From Chaenocephalus aceratus (taxonomy: Eukaryota; Chordata; Actinopteri; Perciformes; Channichthyidae): a DNA stretch of 64,000 nt. The stretch is taken from the NCBI GenBank assembly GCA_023974075.1, contig CM043801.1, positions 34,788,419 to 34,852,418 on the forward strand, read 5' to 3'. This document shows positions 44,870 to 57,648 of this stretch, one piece after another. A program made the position numbers and the translations under genes. How positions within the stretch are numbered: the stretch's first letter is position 1; every line of letters starts with the position of its first letter. Under the pieces are notes generated by a model, which did no database searches, was not told where the DNA came from, and worked only from the letters and a program-made list of their open reading frames with translations.

Positions 44870-47068
44870 ATTTCAGGTGTATATCAGTATGTAGTGTCTC
44901 TACTTTAAAGAGTCCTCTCCTGCTGATGTTCAGGTGTATATCAGTATGTAGTGTCTCTGCTTTAAAGAGTCCTCTCCTGCTGATGTTCAGGTGTATATCA
45001 GTATGTAGTGTCTCTACTTTAAAGAGTCCTCTCCTGCTGATGTTCAGGTGTATATCAGTATGTAGTGTCTCTACTTTAAAGAGTCCTCTCCTGCTGATGT
45101 TCAGGTGTATATCAGTATGTAGTGTCTCTACTTTAAAGAGTCCTCTCCTGCCGATGTTCAGGTGTATATCAGTATGTAGTGTCTCTACTTTAAAGAGTCC
45201 TCTCCTGCTGATGTTCAGGTGTATATCAGTATGTAGTGTCTCTACTTTAAAGAGTTCTCTCCTGCTGATGTTCAGGTGTATATCAGTATGTAGTGTCTCT
45301 ACTTTAAAGAGTCCTCTCCTGCTGATGTTCAGGTGTATATCAGTATGTAGTGTCTCTACTTTAAAGAGTCCTCTCCTGCCGATGTTCAGGTGTATATCAG
45401 TATGTAGTGTCTCTACTTTAAAGAGTCCTCTCCTGCTGATGTTCAGGTGTATATCAGTATGTAGTGTCTCTACTTTAAAGAGTCCTCTCCTGCTGATGTT
45501 CAGGTGTATATCAGTATGTAGTGTCTCTACTTTAAAGAGTCCTCTCCTGCTGATGTTCAGGTGTATATCAGTATGTAGTGTCTCTACTTTAAAGAGTCCT
45601 CTCCTGCTGATGTTCAGGTGTATATCAGTATGTAGTGTCTCTACTTTAAAGAGTCCTCTCCTGCCGATGTTCAGGTGTATATCAGTATGTAGTGTCTCTA
45701 CTTTAAAGAGTCCTCTCCTGCTGATGTTCAGGTGTATATCAGTATGTAGTGTCTCTACTTTAAAGAGTCCTCTCCTGCTGATGTTCAGGTGTATATCAGT
45801 ATGTAGTGTCTCTACTTTAAAGAGTCCTCTCCTGCTGATGTTCAGGTGTATGTCAGTATGTAGTGTCTCTACTTTAAAGAGTCCTCTCCTGCTGATGTTC
45901 AGGTGTATATCAGTATGTAGTGTCTCTACTTTAAAGAGTCCTCTCCTGCTGATGTTCAGGTGTATGTCAGTATGTAGTGTCTCTACTTTAAAGAGTCCTC
46001 TCCTGCCGATGTTCAGGTGTATGTCAGTATGTAGTTTATCTACTTTAAAGAGTCCTCTCCTGCTGATTTCCAGGTGTATATCAGTATGTAGTGTCTCTAC
46101 TTTAAAGAGTCCTCTCCTGCTGATGTTCAGGTGTATATCAGTATATAGTGTCTCTACTTTAAAGAGTCCTCTCCTGCTGATTTCCAGGTGTATATCAGTA
46201 TGTAGTGTCTCTACTTTAAAGAGTCCTCTCCTGCTGATGTTAAGGTGTATATCAGTATCTAGTGTCTCTACTTTAAAGAGTCCTCTCCTGCTGATTTCCA
46301 GGTGTATATCAGTATGTAGTGTCTCTACTTTAAAGAGTCCTCTCCTGCTGATGTTAAGGTGTATATCAGTATGTAGTGTCTCTACTTTAAAGAGTCCTCT
46401 CCTGCTGATTTCCAGGTGTATATCAGTATGTAGTGTCTCTACTTTAAAGAGTCCTCTCCTGCTGATGTTAAGGTGTATATCAGTATCTAGTGTCTCTACT
46501 TTAAAGAGTCCTCTCCTGCTGATGTTCAGGTGTATATCAGTATGTAGTGTCTCTACTTTAAAGAGTCCTCTCCTGCTGATGTTCAGGTGTATATCAGTAT
46601 GTAGTGTCTCTACTTTAAAGAGTCCTCTCCTGCTGATGTTCAGGTGTATATCAGTATGTAGTGTCTCTACTTTAAAGAGTCCTCTCCTGCTGATGTTCAG
46701 GTGTATATCAGTATGTAGTGTCTCTACTTTAAAGAGTCCTCTCCTGCTGATGTTCAGTTGTATATCAGTATGTAGTGTCTCTACTTTAAAGAGTCCTCTC
46801 CTGCTCATGTTCAGGTGTATATCAGTATGTAGTGTCTCTACTTTAAAGAGTCCTCTCCTGCTGATGTTCAGGTGTATATCAGTATGTAGTGTCTCTACTT
46901 TAAAGAGTCCTCTCCTGTTGATGTTCAGGTGTATATCAGTATGTAGTGTCTCTACTTTAAAGAGTTCTCTCCTGCTGATGTTCAGGTGTATATCAGTATG
47001 TAGTGTCTCTACTTTAAAGAGTCCTCTCCTGCTGATGTTCAGGTGTATATCAGTATGTAGTGTCTCTA
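44870..47068. repeat. 57-bp tandem array 3 (about 38 copies), inverse orientation
   Basis: Same unit and direction as array 2. At 46060-46500 gatttccagg and gatgttaagg variants alternate, with the gatttcc variant spaced exactly 114 bases (46065, 46179, 46293, 46407), a two-unit higher-order repeat. E sequence flanks both sides. The roughly 740-codon frames on both strands are artefacts. Confidence 0.97.
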
Positions 47069-47640
47069 CATGTCTCCATGCTTTAATGTTCACAAAGCTC
47101 TTTATTTTCCTCACACTGCCTGTGCTGCAGCACCTCTTTTCACCCTCTGTCTGAAACCAGAGCCCAGTCTGCTCCGATTGGTTAGCTGACCGGCTCTGTT
47201 GTGATTGGTCAACCGCTAAGAGTTGTCCCGCCCCCTTAGCCTATCACGCACAATGTGTTGGAGCGCTAGCCAATAGATATGCGAGTGTATTTTTTAGTTG
47301 TAAGATGAACCGGTTCCTTTCAGATTTGAAAACAATAATCCGGAAACGCGAAGCGGCAGAAGGGCGTGATGACGGCGGATCTGACAAAACGGCAACACAG
47401 ACTTTAAACGACCTTACTGTTGGTTTCTAACGGATGAGCGTGTTGCTCCGACGATGTCTCTTGCTGCACACACACTCTGTCTAAATATATAGGGAGAATT
47501 GACTGGAGGCGCCAACCAACAGCGAACCACTGGCTGGGTGGGCGTTACCGTGAGAGACTACCGGCGTTTACATTTCTGGTTGTTACAACATAGTGATGTC
47601 ACTATGTTCCGGAAGTAAACAAAGGAGTCCAATGGGGGCG
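47069..47640. mobile_element. E-family element downstream of array 3
   Basis: ctccatgctttaatgttcac, tgctgcagcacctcttttca, gattggttagctgaccggct and ggaagtaaacaaaggagtcc match the flank of array 2 and, inverted, 780-1000. The inner part 47280-47580 is specific to this copy. Confidence 0.7.
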
Positions 47641-47759
47641 ATTCAACGGCAACAATCTTACAGGATGAACTATTTTAAATGTTTTAAATTTACGCTTTGT
47701 GACAAAAAATGAAAAATCCCTGTTGGCAAGTCCTAACAGAACAGAAATCTTACATTTTA

Positions 47760-48562
47760 AATACTTTCTACAGTCTGTTTCCCAACAAAGGCACAACATC
47801 CCCAATACACACACATTTGATATGTCTTGGCTTAATCTAAGTCAAAAAGTACGTTCCTGTCTCTGCAAACACCTACAGTTGCAACTCTTACAACTTTTAA
47901 ATCCAGGCTGAAGACTTTTCTTTTTGTCGCTGCTTTTAATTGAACTATTCATATCTTAGACTGCAGTTTAACTTTTATCAATGTATTTTTTCTTTTAATG
48001 TTTATTTTATTAGCTTTTCTTTTTAATGACTGATTTGAAATGTCTTTCGTTTTTTGTAAAGCACTTTGAATTGCCTTGTGTTGAAAAGTGCTATATGCCT
48101 TGCCTTGCCTTGCCTTGCCTTGCCTTGCCTTGCTTGCCTTGCCTGCCTTGCCTTGCCTTGCCTTGCCTTGCCTTGCCTTGCCTTGCCTTGCCTTGCCTTG
48201 CCTTGCCTTGCCTTGCCTTGCCTTGCCTTGCCTTGCCTTGCCTTGCCTTGCCTTGCCTTGCCTTGCCTTGCCTTGCCTTGCCTTGCCTTGCCTTGCCTTG
48301 CCTTGCCTTGCCTTGCCTTGCCTTGCCTTGCCTTGCCTTGCCTTGCCTTGCCTTGCCTTGCCTTGCCTTGCCTTGCCTTGCCTTGCCTTGCCTTGCCTTG
48401 CCTTGCCTTGCCTTGCCTTGCCTTGCCTTGCCTTGCCTTGCCTTGCCTTGCCTTGCCTTGCCTTGCCTTGCCTTGCCTTGCCTTGCCTTGCCTTGCCTTG
48501 CCTTGCCTTGCCTTGCCTTGCCTTGCCTTGCCTTGCCTTGCCTTGCCTTGCCTTGCCTTGCC
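47760..48562 (+). mobile_element. LINE 3' end with a (TTGCC)n tail of about 465 bp
   Basis: A frame at about 47870-47935 reads TVATLTTFKSRLKTFLFVAA, the typical C-terminus of an L2/CR1-group ORF2, then the 3' UTR shared with 28430-28600. The tail from about 48096 to 48562 is over 90 units of the 5-base TTGCC repeat, with two small interruptions near 48130. The Leu-Ala-Pro-Cys frames are artefacts. 47641-47759 is unassigned. Confidence 0.85.
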
Positions 48563-49784
48563 GTTAAATACAGTGTATTCACAGCCTCTCCTCTGTGCTG
48601 CTGTTCCATTACCAGCTGCATGTATGTGACCTGGCAGCTCATGAGTTGCCTGAGCATCACTACACAGGACCGCGCTGCAGAAAACCAACACATAACGGCA
48701 CAGGGTTGCCAGCCGTGAGGTTATGATTTTAATAAAAGCTCAAACTGTGATCCAAGGAATGAACGTGCACAGGTATTTTCACACAAGGACTCTACAGGTG
48801 AAACTACATCAAAATAGGTATTGCCCGTTGGAAACAGTTCACATCGAAACTCAAATATGTAAAGATTCGATCAATTTAGGAACGGACTAATTCGTATTTG
48901 AAGATGCTGCAGTCCTGTCTTTCAGGGAAAAGACCACACATCATGATAATTGATTGTAATGAGCTGTTCAGCCGGGGCGTCTGCTTTAGATATTTCCTCA
49001 ATGAACAAGAACACACGTGAATGAGATGAAGTGTGTTCATCAGACCTGTGGACGAGGAGATGGTCGACCGACTCTCTCTTACATGCTGGGACAACTCTAT
49101 AATTACTCATCTGATTGAATTCAGACTCCACAGCCGCTCCGATTATAAACGCTCGGTGGGCGGGATAATTACCATCAGCTCTGATCTGAGAGAAGAGATC
49201 TGTCGTCTCCAGCAGAGCGCCATGACAACACACGTACAGTCAGAGCAGAACGGGACTTTAATATAACTAATGTGTGATGAGACGCGATGCTCTGATATCT
49301 CCACAGACACAAGCCAACAGAAGGGCATCATGGACTCAAATCAAGTCAAATAGATAGACTTTCAAAGACGACGGTTATATGGAAGGAGAGAAATACAGTG
49401 AGTCTCAATACTACCGAGTTGCCAACATTTAAATATAATATGTAAAGAATGCTTAATATGTTGTTTTTGAGAAATAAGCAGTTTTCCCCAGAGACGGGTC
49501 AGACAGTTTCCTCACGGTGAATAAAGAAAAATCCCACATTTATGAGCTTCTCTGGAGCTTTCAATCACACCACACGACCGTCAGCAGCAAACTGGTGAAT
49601 ACAAACATGAATTAGAGTTAAACAGAAACTCACGGGACTATTGGATATCTTATAAACAATTTGCAATGTCTTATAATCATGACAAACTTGAACTCTTAGC
49701 AGAAGTTGTGTAGCGACAACAAAACATTTATGAGTTAATTATGTGCATTTATAAAACGGACAAGTCAAATCAAGCAATCTGATT
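48563..49784. other. No gene seen
   Basis: Unique-looking non-coding DNA. Confidence 0.45.
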
Positions 49785-49985
49785 GGTTCTTAGCCGTGAT
49801 ATACTGAGCGTATACCACGGGGAGAATTGTAAGTTACTTTTCGCAACAAGTCAGTATCCCTCCGCGTCTGAGAAACACAGTATACCGTTGGGCTGAAAAG
49901 CAAACCGCTTCGCGTCGGGCCGAACCACGCCCCTTAGCTGTGATATGATGAGCATATACCACGGCCTGTCGTGAGCTATTGCTTA
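49785..49985. mobile_element. Small MITE with inverted cgtgatata/tataccacgg motifs
   Basis: ccgtgatatactgagcgtat then accacgg appears near the left, and gtgatatgatgagcatatac then cacggcctgtcg near the right. This type is frequent in fish; the superfamily is not assigned. Confidence 0.45.
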
Positions 49986-51339
49986 AATATATATTTATGT
50001 TTAATGCTGAAGTCCTGCAACTGACTATGCACGATCACCACATCATGCACATTTTGATACGCAAAGTGTCTGGTTAAAATCACAACATATCTTCATCACC
50101 ATCATCATCATCACCACAGCAGACCCTTCCTGCACGATCAGCTGCTCTCCTCTCCACGCAGGTCCCACTCTCACCTCTGTGATCTAAACAGACACGGCTG
50201 GATGCTGCAGTAATGACAGCTTTTAAAGCTTCTTTCCATGTCTGAGGAGGAGCTGCGTCGAATAATTAAGGGATACGAGTCATTAAAATGGGCGACATGC
50301 CAAGAGGAGGACGAAGGAGAAGCAGACCAATCTCGTGAAGTGATGGAGGGAGAGGATGAAGGTCTCTGATCTCAGCGGGGTCCGAGCATCAGCCTGGATA
50401 CAAACCCAAAGAGGCTCCAGTAGAGGATGCATTATTCATTGGAGGAGTGTTTCCGTGGTGATTCTGCATCCGCCAGCTGCATCGGGTGAAACACTTCTAT
50501 CCAGCGCTGTAAAACAAATGGACAGCGTTGTGTATTCACTCTCTGGTGATAAACAGTAGACAAGCTGGATGGAAACAAGAATGTCACTGACTCCATGTTT
50601 TATCTGCACATCTCTCAGTCCTGAAGGGTCCATGCTTCTGTTTGTCCTGCTCACAATATTTTGGGAAGATCCGCAGCGTCAGCACCTTTTTTGGGCTTCT
50701 TTTGAAAGCACACATGAAACTAAAAACATCTCAACAACTACAACATGTATTGCCATCTAATTGTGTTCGTATTCCTCAGAGGATAAGTCCCGATTATTTG
50801 GGGGTTTCCTGATTTATATTCAGTGCCAACATTAGAAACAAAATATTATTGATTTTCTACTTTTTATTTATCCAGTTGGTTTGCCCAAATATGTACTTTT
50901 CGTGAAATACAAACGTGTTTCTTAAAGTTTACAGTATAAGTAAAACAAAACAAATAAACATGCCTTAAATAAAGCGTTTTTTATGAATGAAAACAAATAT
51001 AATGAATAAATAAAAATACAATAGTTGGTGCCTGCGGAATGAAGCACTTTGTAATACCTATTGTTTATTAAAACTGCTTCATAACCCAGAAATATCCCAC
51101 ATAAAGCCTAAAGTGTTGAGGCCAAAAGACTCCCCCCCCCCCCCCCCCCACTAATTGGATGACGCTGCGTCGAATGGTAGGTGACATCAACGGTCTACAA
51201 CTTTTCAATAAGAAGTTACAGATTTTTGAAATAGTTGCAGATTTAGCTTTTTTTTAAAAAACATTTGTTTTTTTTAAATTAAAAAACACTTTTTCAAACT
51301 CAGAAGAGGACGTTGAATCGAATGGGCTAGGTCTCTATT
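49986..51339. other. No gene seen; homopolymer C tract at about 51131-51149
   Basis: A small TCATCACCATCA run lies near 50095-50115. A poly(C) run of about 19 bases may be assembly-sensitive. No exon is supported. Confidence 0.45.
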
Positions 51340-54300
51340 TTCTAGGACCTTGGGAAATATCAAAGATCACCGAAAAGATTGGAGTTTGACCCCTGTAACA
51401 AACAACACCGGTTGCCTTGTCACAGTCAATCTGCTCGACAAAATATGTTTGTCTTTTTTGTTTTCCTGCGATGATGGTTCTTCAGGACTGCTTCTTAAGC
51501 TCAAATCACACTCTCGCAGACTTTTCCGGTGATTCTAAAGTAGATGACGGTGTATGTGTGTCATTTAAGAGGAAAAGATGCCTGGTTTTGTTGTTGTTAT
51601 TACTGTCAGGAAATGTACGACCTAACCCTGGTCCGCCCAGTAGTAATAGTCAGATCGCTACTCCTGCTGATTTTAAAGCTAGGTCTGGGTTGTGTTTCAT
51701 CCACTTGAATGTGCGCAGTCTGTTAGGTAAACTAGATTTTGTCCGTATTTGGGCAAAATCGACTGACGCTGACGTCATTGTCTTATCTGAAACATGGCTA
51801 AATAAATCTATTTTGGCCTCTGACGTCGCCTTAAATGGTTTTAATGTGTATCGTACCGACCGGCCTAATAAAGGTGGTGGCGTTGCAATTTATGTTAAGA
51901 ATAAGTTCAGTGTAACCACATTAGTTTCCAAATCGATCAGTAAGCAATTTGAATTTTTAGCCTTAAATATAGAAGTGGCAAAGGGTCAACAGGTCATGGT
52001 GGTGGGCCGCTACAGACCCCCCTCAGCTGTCAAAGACTCCTTGTCTTCGCTAGCAAATCTTTTATCACAACTAGACTACAAGGAAATAGTGCTCCTTGGA
52101 GATTTTAACTGGGACTGGTTAACTGCAGTGTCAGAGGATTTTAAAAACCTTTGTATCTCTTTAAATGTTACTCAGATTGTGGACAGTCCTACTCGCCCAA
52201 ATATTAAGTCCCCTAATAAATCCTCCCTAATTGATCTCATTTTAACTAATGTTCCCCATAAATATTCTTCTGTGGGAGTATTTGCAAATGATCTGAGCGA
52301 TCACTGTGTTGTAGCCACAATTAGGGACACTAAGGTCCAAAAGGTTAAACCTTGCATTATCATCAAGAGAGACATAAAATATTTTGTGGAGCAGGGTTTT
52401 GTGCATGATCTGTTTGATTTTGATTGGGGAAAAATCGATTTGTGTGCTGATATTGAGACTGCATGGTCTTATTTTTATCTTGGTTTTATGGAGATCATTG
52501 ATAGACATGCACCCCTGCGTACATTTAGAGTAAAGGGACGAGACAATCCTTGGTTTTCTGCTGAGCTGTCTAGTCTCCTTCATGAGAGAAACAAGGCCTG
52601 GGCAAAGGCTAGGAAATCAGGCTCAGAGATAGAATGGCTGCATTTTAGGCAGCTAAGAAATAGCTTCACTTCACATGTCAAAAGTGATAAGTCGAAGTAT
52701 TATCTGTCAGTTACCACAGAAAACCTGAATAACCCTAGAAAATTCTGGAAAGCCATACAATCGATATCCACCAGTGAGATCCGTAATGAGCTACCTCCGT
52801 GCCTTACCACAGCATCTGGCTCTATATCGGACAGGGCCACCATGTTAAATTGTTTTAATGAGCATTTTGTGTCCTGTGGCTCTCTGTTTCATTCTGTTTC
52901 TAATTCTGCTTCTGTGAACACTACAGTCGGTGACTCTGAACAATGTGGTCTGGAAAACCCTTTCAGTTTTACTCCTTTTACTGTTGATGTTGTTCGTGAA
53001 GTCTTAACCAAGCTAGATCCTAAAAAGCCGGCTGGTCCGGATGATGTCGAACCTTTCTTTTTAAAGATAGCTGCAGATTTTATTGCTCCACCTCTTACTT
53101 CTCTTTTTAACCTCTCCCTCAGCACAAATACAATTCCAAAAGTATGGAAGTCAGCGTATGTCCTGCCACTGCTAAAAGGAGGGGAGGCCACCTTATTAAA
53201 CAATTATAGACCCATCTCTAAATTGTCAGTTCTGGCTAAGGTTCTTGAACGCCTAGTGAGTGAACAGGTAAAGGAGTTTTTATGTACAAATGACATCCTG
53301 TCTAAACATCAGTCAGGCTTCAGAAAGCAACACAGCATCATCACTGCCACAATGAAAGTGGTGAATGACATTACGAGTATTTTAGATAATAAGCAGAGTT
53401 GTGCAGCTCTGTTTATTGACCTTTCCAAAGCGTTTGACACCGTCGATCATCTCATCTTAAAGCAGAGGCTACTCAGTATTGGCATATCCAGCCATGCAGT
53501 GGGTGGTTTGTGAACTACCTCTCTGAAAGGTCCCCATGTGTTCACTTTGATGGGCTGTCTTCTGAGTGGTTAAACATTTCTAATGGTGTACCACAAGGTT
53601 CTGTTTTAGGACCACTTTTATTCTCCATATATATTAATAGTTTAGGTGAAAATGTGGATGAAGCTACTTTACATTTTTATGCGGACAATACCGTTATGTA
53701 CTCTGCAGGTCCCACCATTAACGAGGCTGTTGTTAAATTACAGGCTGTTTTTAACATTATTCAGGCTCAGCTCTCTGAACTAAAGCTTCTTTTAAATGTG
53801 GATAAAACCAAGGTAATGCTCTTTTCTAAAGTTAAAGCTAAAAATACACCGGAAACTGCTTTGGATATTGTAACTACGCAAGGAATACAACTTGAAGTGG
53901 TTAGCTGTTACAAATACTTGGGTTTCTAGCTTGATGATTGTCTCACTTTTAAATTTCATGTAAATAACCTGCTTAAAAAGCTGAGGGTTAGGCTAGGTTT
54001 ATTTTACAGGAACAAGTCCTGTTTCTCGCTTGAGGCCAGGAAAAGGCTCTGTGACCTTTTTACCTGTGCTGGACTATGGGGATCTGGTCTATATGAATGC
54101 ACCTGCCAATTACCTGAGCAAGTTAGATGCTGCGTATCACAGTGCACTGAGATTTTTGACAAATTGTAAAGCACGTACCCATCACTGTACCCTGTATACC
54201 AAGGCGGTTTTGCCATCACTAACTGTACGGAGGCTCAGTCACTGGTACTCTTTCATTTACAAAGCCATGTTGGATAAACTACCATCTTATATCTGCTCCC

Positions 54301-54715
54301 TGATCTCTCGGCGAATTGAAAGTACTTATTGCCGGAGATCGCATGCTGTGGTTTTATTAAATGTGCTAAGTGCTAGGACTGTCTTAGTGAAGACAGCTTT
54401 TAGATGTGCAGCTCCACTAACTTGGAACAGTCTGCAAAAAGAATGGAAAATTACCAAGCTAGTAGCACTACATGTTTTTAAAGCTCGGTTGGATGCTACA
54501 AAATCAGATGCTGTTGGTACCTGTACATGTGGTTAAATATGTAAATTGTAATCCCTGTACATTTTGCTGTATGATGTCCTTTTGTTGTTCTGTTGTTTAT
54601 GTTTTTATGTCTTCTTGTGGAACCTACTGCTGCAGGTCTCCCTTGAAAAAGAGATCATTGATCTCAATGGGATTTTACCTGGATAAATAAAGGTTTTGAA
54701 TTGAATTGTAAAAAA
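51340..54715 (+). mobile_element. Near-full-length L2/CR1-group LINE, inactive
   Basis: One long ORF2-type coding region, then a 3' end with ctcccttgaaaaagagatca and ggataaataaaggttttgaa plus a short tgaat-type tail. The 5' boundary near 51340 is a guess; target duplications were not found. Coding detail is given in the next entry. Confidence 0.85.
51417..54536 (+). pseudogene. LINE ORF2 (endonuclease-reverse transcriptase), broken
   Basis: The first open segment (51417-53513) has a hydrophobic run and SGNVRPNPGP at residues 64-73. The APE-type endonuclease follows: N98, LSETWLN with E125, GRYRPPS, LLGDFNWDW (228-233) and SDH (294-296). The reverse transcriptase shows KPAGPDDVEP, NNYRPISKLSVLAKVLERLV and LFIDLSKAFDTVDH (first catalytic Asp at about 668). 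A one-base loss near 53503 shifts the frame; the next segment (53510-53929) has GVPQGSVLGPLLF and the active-site box as YADN, not YADD (aat at 53687-53689). A TAG stop lies at 53927 and another frame change at about 54040-54060; the last piece runs to 54536. Two frameshifts, one stop and a lost catalytic Asp make it dead, though little decayed overall. Confidence 0.93.
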
Positions 54716-57648
54716 ATGTTGTTGTTTTTTTGTTTTGTCTTTTATCAAAATATATATATTCCGACTTACTTTTTGACGCTGAATCCAACGGTGCCAGTGT
54801 CGAAGCTGTACGGCCCCTAGTGGCCAAGATAATCATAAATAACTGTCTCAAATGCTTGGAAAACATTTCTTCAAAATCAAACACCATATTCTGGGTCAGC
54901 GCGCTGCCCCGAACGTGCCCATATAACTTTCGTCACACACGGCCTTACGGTTCTCCTTAATTGGCTGGGGTCAAGGGGCTTTCTATTTTGCGTTATATCT
55001 CGATGTTATCCTGTCAAAATCGAGTTGCACACTGGCAGGTCAGTGACCAGGATGAGATTTAAATACAGTTTCTGGGGGGGAAGTGGCCGCGGATCAGAGC
55101 TGATGGGCCTCAATCGAGACTGGCTCCCTCCTGAGCCAGTCTCCTCCTGAGTTCTGACACTATCGGACAACGGATTCTTAATCAGCTCTTCAGCCATCCC
55201 TGCCAACCTCACACCGTCCGATAACAGGAGATTGAGAAGTCATGGAGAAGTCATTGAAAATCCTTGGTGAAAAAGTGTATGAACCCTGGTTTTAGGGTAA
55301 GCTCCACTGTTTTTTAATTTTATGTATTCACTTTAAGATAAAGGGATTTCAGAAACAAGTCGCACAAGTTTGGCTGGAGGTAAAATTAACAAAAGGTAAC
55401 TGTTGTTACCCCTTCTAAACTTATGAAATAATGAGAAAAATATGAACGACTCTTCATAGAGCCACGTCCACGCAGCTTTAAAGTTGTAGGAAGCTGAAGC
55501 ATTACATTTGTAACATTACATTTTTTAATGTATGCTTAGAAAAGTTGAATATTTTAATGTAAGTTTTACATTTAGATTCCCATTTGGATGATGGTTGAAT
55601 CAACATTGATTATATGTCAGTTATGGTTGAAAGTCCAACGTTTATTCAACATTAAAACAATTTGCGCTTCCTGTTTAATTTCAATGTCCGGGTTTCAACA
55701 TGGATTCAATATTTCTGCCTAACCATATTTCAACATTGATTCACTCATATTTTGCTATCTGGGAAATCAGGTTTGATTTGGATAACGGATATTTGCGGTG
55801 CTGCGAAAGCAACAATTTATTTTAGTTTTTTGTTCAGAGCATTCGATGTATTGATTGCCATCTGGATTTTAAGAGAACTGAAACAAAAATAACAAAAAAT
55901 GCTTCTGTGGTAAACTGCTGCCTGCCTAGCTTAATGACCGGGTGCAACATGTGTGTAGCGCTAATTAGCAAATGTTAGCATGTTAAACTAAGTTGGTGAG
56001 CGTGGCTCAACCACACTATAGGCATATGAATGTGCATGCATTATCAGTGATAAGCTGAGAAACACAGCTGGCACATGGGATAACAAGAGATGAACATAAA
56101 TAAATATCTGCATGGAAACGTTTCCTCTGTTAGCAGAACACTATCCAAAATAACTACAATCATTTACAAAGACTTCTGGATTTAAAAGTAGTCGCAAAGC
56201 GAAAAGGTTTTTTGAATGCCACTGTCAAGCAGCATGAAATAGAGAGAAGCCCTGGCTGCACATTTTAACACTTACATGTAGTTTTAAAAGGACCAGCGTC
56301 ATGTTTGCTGCAGCTTCCACCACGCTGTGACTCCAGATAGAAACACAAAGTAGTGAGCTGCACATAAGCCTGTGAGCTGCAGGACGACCAAAGCAGAGGA
56401 AATGTGTGGCTTCAGCACATCACAGGTTTTCCAGGCGTTAACCCAGAAGGATACATTTGAGTTTTCTAAAAGGGAGCGAGTCCCAGTGGCCTTTATCATC
56501 CTGCTCAACCGCATTAACTGTACTCTGATGAGACTGCATGCCCCCTTCAGTTGGTCCTTCTTCACGGGGTTTCTGATCGCGCTGAAGATGTCAGTTTCAC
56601 ATCTCGTCCGTGATCACAGAAAATAATCAAACGGGAATCCGTTGAATCACCTCGGGGCGTCTTGCGTGTTTAAACGGGCAGAAAGTGTCTTTTCCCAGAG
56701 AGTCACTTCCTGCAGAGTGCTAACAGCCGTCAGAGATGTCAGCGCTGACGGATGCGTATCCTCCCACACTATGGATTTGAAAGGTAATATAAAAGACGTA
56801 AGCGTATCTAAATTGTCCTGGTTGATATGTGTCATCTTCATTTCACAAAGAAACAAAAGCGATGAAAAGAATAACAAAACACGGGGGATTTCTTTTCTCT
56901 CGGCTGCTGGCACGTCATCTCTGCATCCTTGGCACGTCGATGTAAACACAAGCTGGATCACAGGCACAATGAACGTGAGATTCCTCTGCAAAGCACAACA
57001 ACCTGAAGTTCTCTTTTAGAAAAGCATCGTTTATTTATTTTCATCAAACAGGATTTTGTTGAAACAGTCAGCGAGTGGGTGAAATGTGGATATTTAAATG
57101 GCACAACATCACTGTTATTCACCAACACTACGGTTACACTGAACACACGTCAACCAGCGCACGGTGAGAGAGGAGGCCCTGACGAAACAACACTAGGCTG
57201 TTATTCTGTCGTCATACAATCTCATGAAAAGACCAAATACAACTTCCCTCTTTGCTGCCTTGAACCCAAATACTTTGGATATAAAGAAAGTCACAAATAT
57301 ATATTCTAATTTAAAGGAAATCTCACTTATATTTGTTTTAAGCAAACGTTACTCCAACAGATGTACACTAGTGTTCAGGAATGAATGCATCTCCACGTTG
57401 TGTTTAAAGCAGCAGGATGCAAATCAAACCTGTTCGTGTCAATAAAGGAACTACAAATAGTTTATATACAATACTTGAGCTTCATGGCACAGATCAGTAA
57501 GGTACATGAAGTGTTGGACGCAGAGACACTATTTGTTAGAATGGGCAATACATTGTAATTTCTTGTTGTTGGATTTGAGGACGGTAATGAAATGTCGCCT
57601 CATCGACTCAAACATTCAAGGCTAAATGAATCCATCCCCTGTGAAAGG
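54716..57648. other. No gene seen; dispersed repeat at about 55560-55750
   Basis: 55108-55133 is a small hairpin (agactggctc / gagccagtct). 55560-55750 has the fish repeat with ttgaatcaacattgattata and atttcaacattgattcac. Frames near 56300-57000 show no domain. Confidence 0.4.

Noticed and set aside
44868..47154. Frames of about 740 codons on both strands
   Set aside because: Same 57-bp satellite artefact.
48023..48718. Leu-Ala-Pro-Cys and Lys-Ala-Arg-Gln repeat proteins
   Set aside because: Translations of the TTGCC repeat tail.
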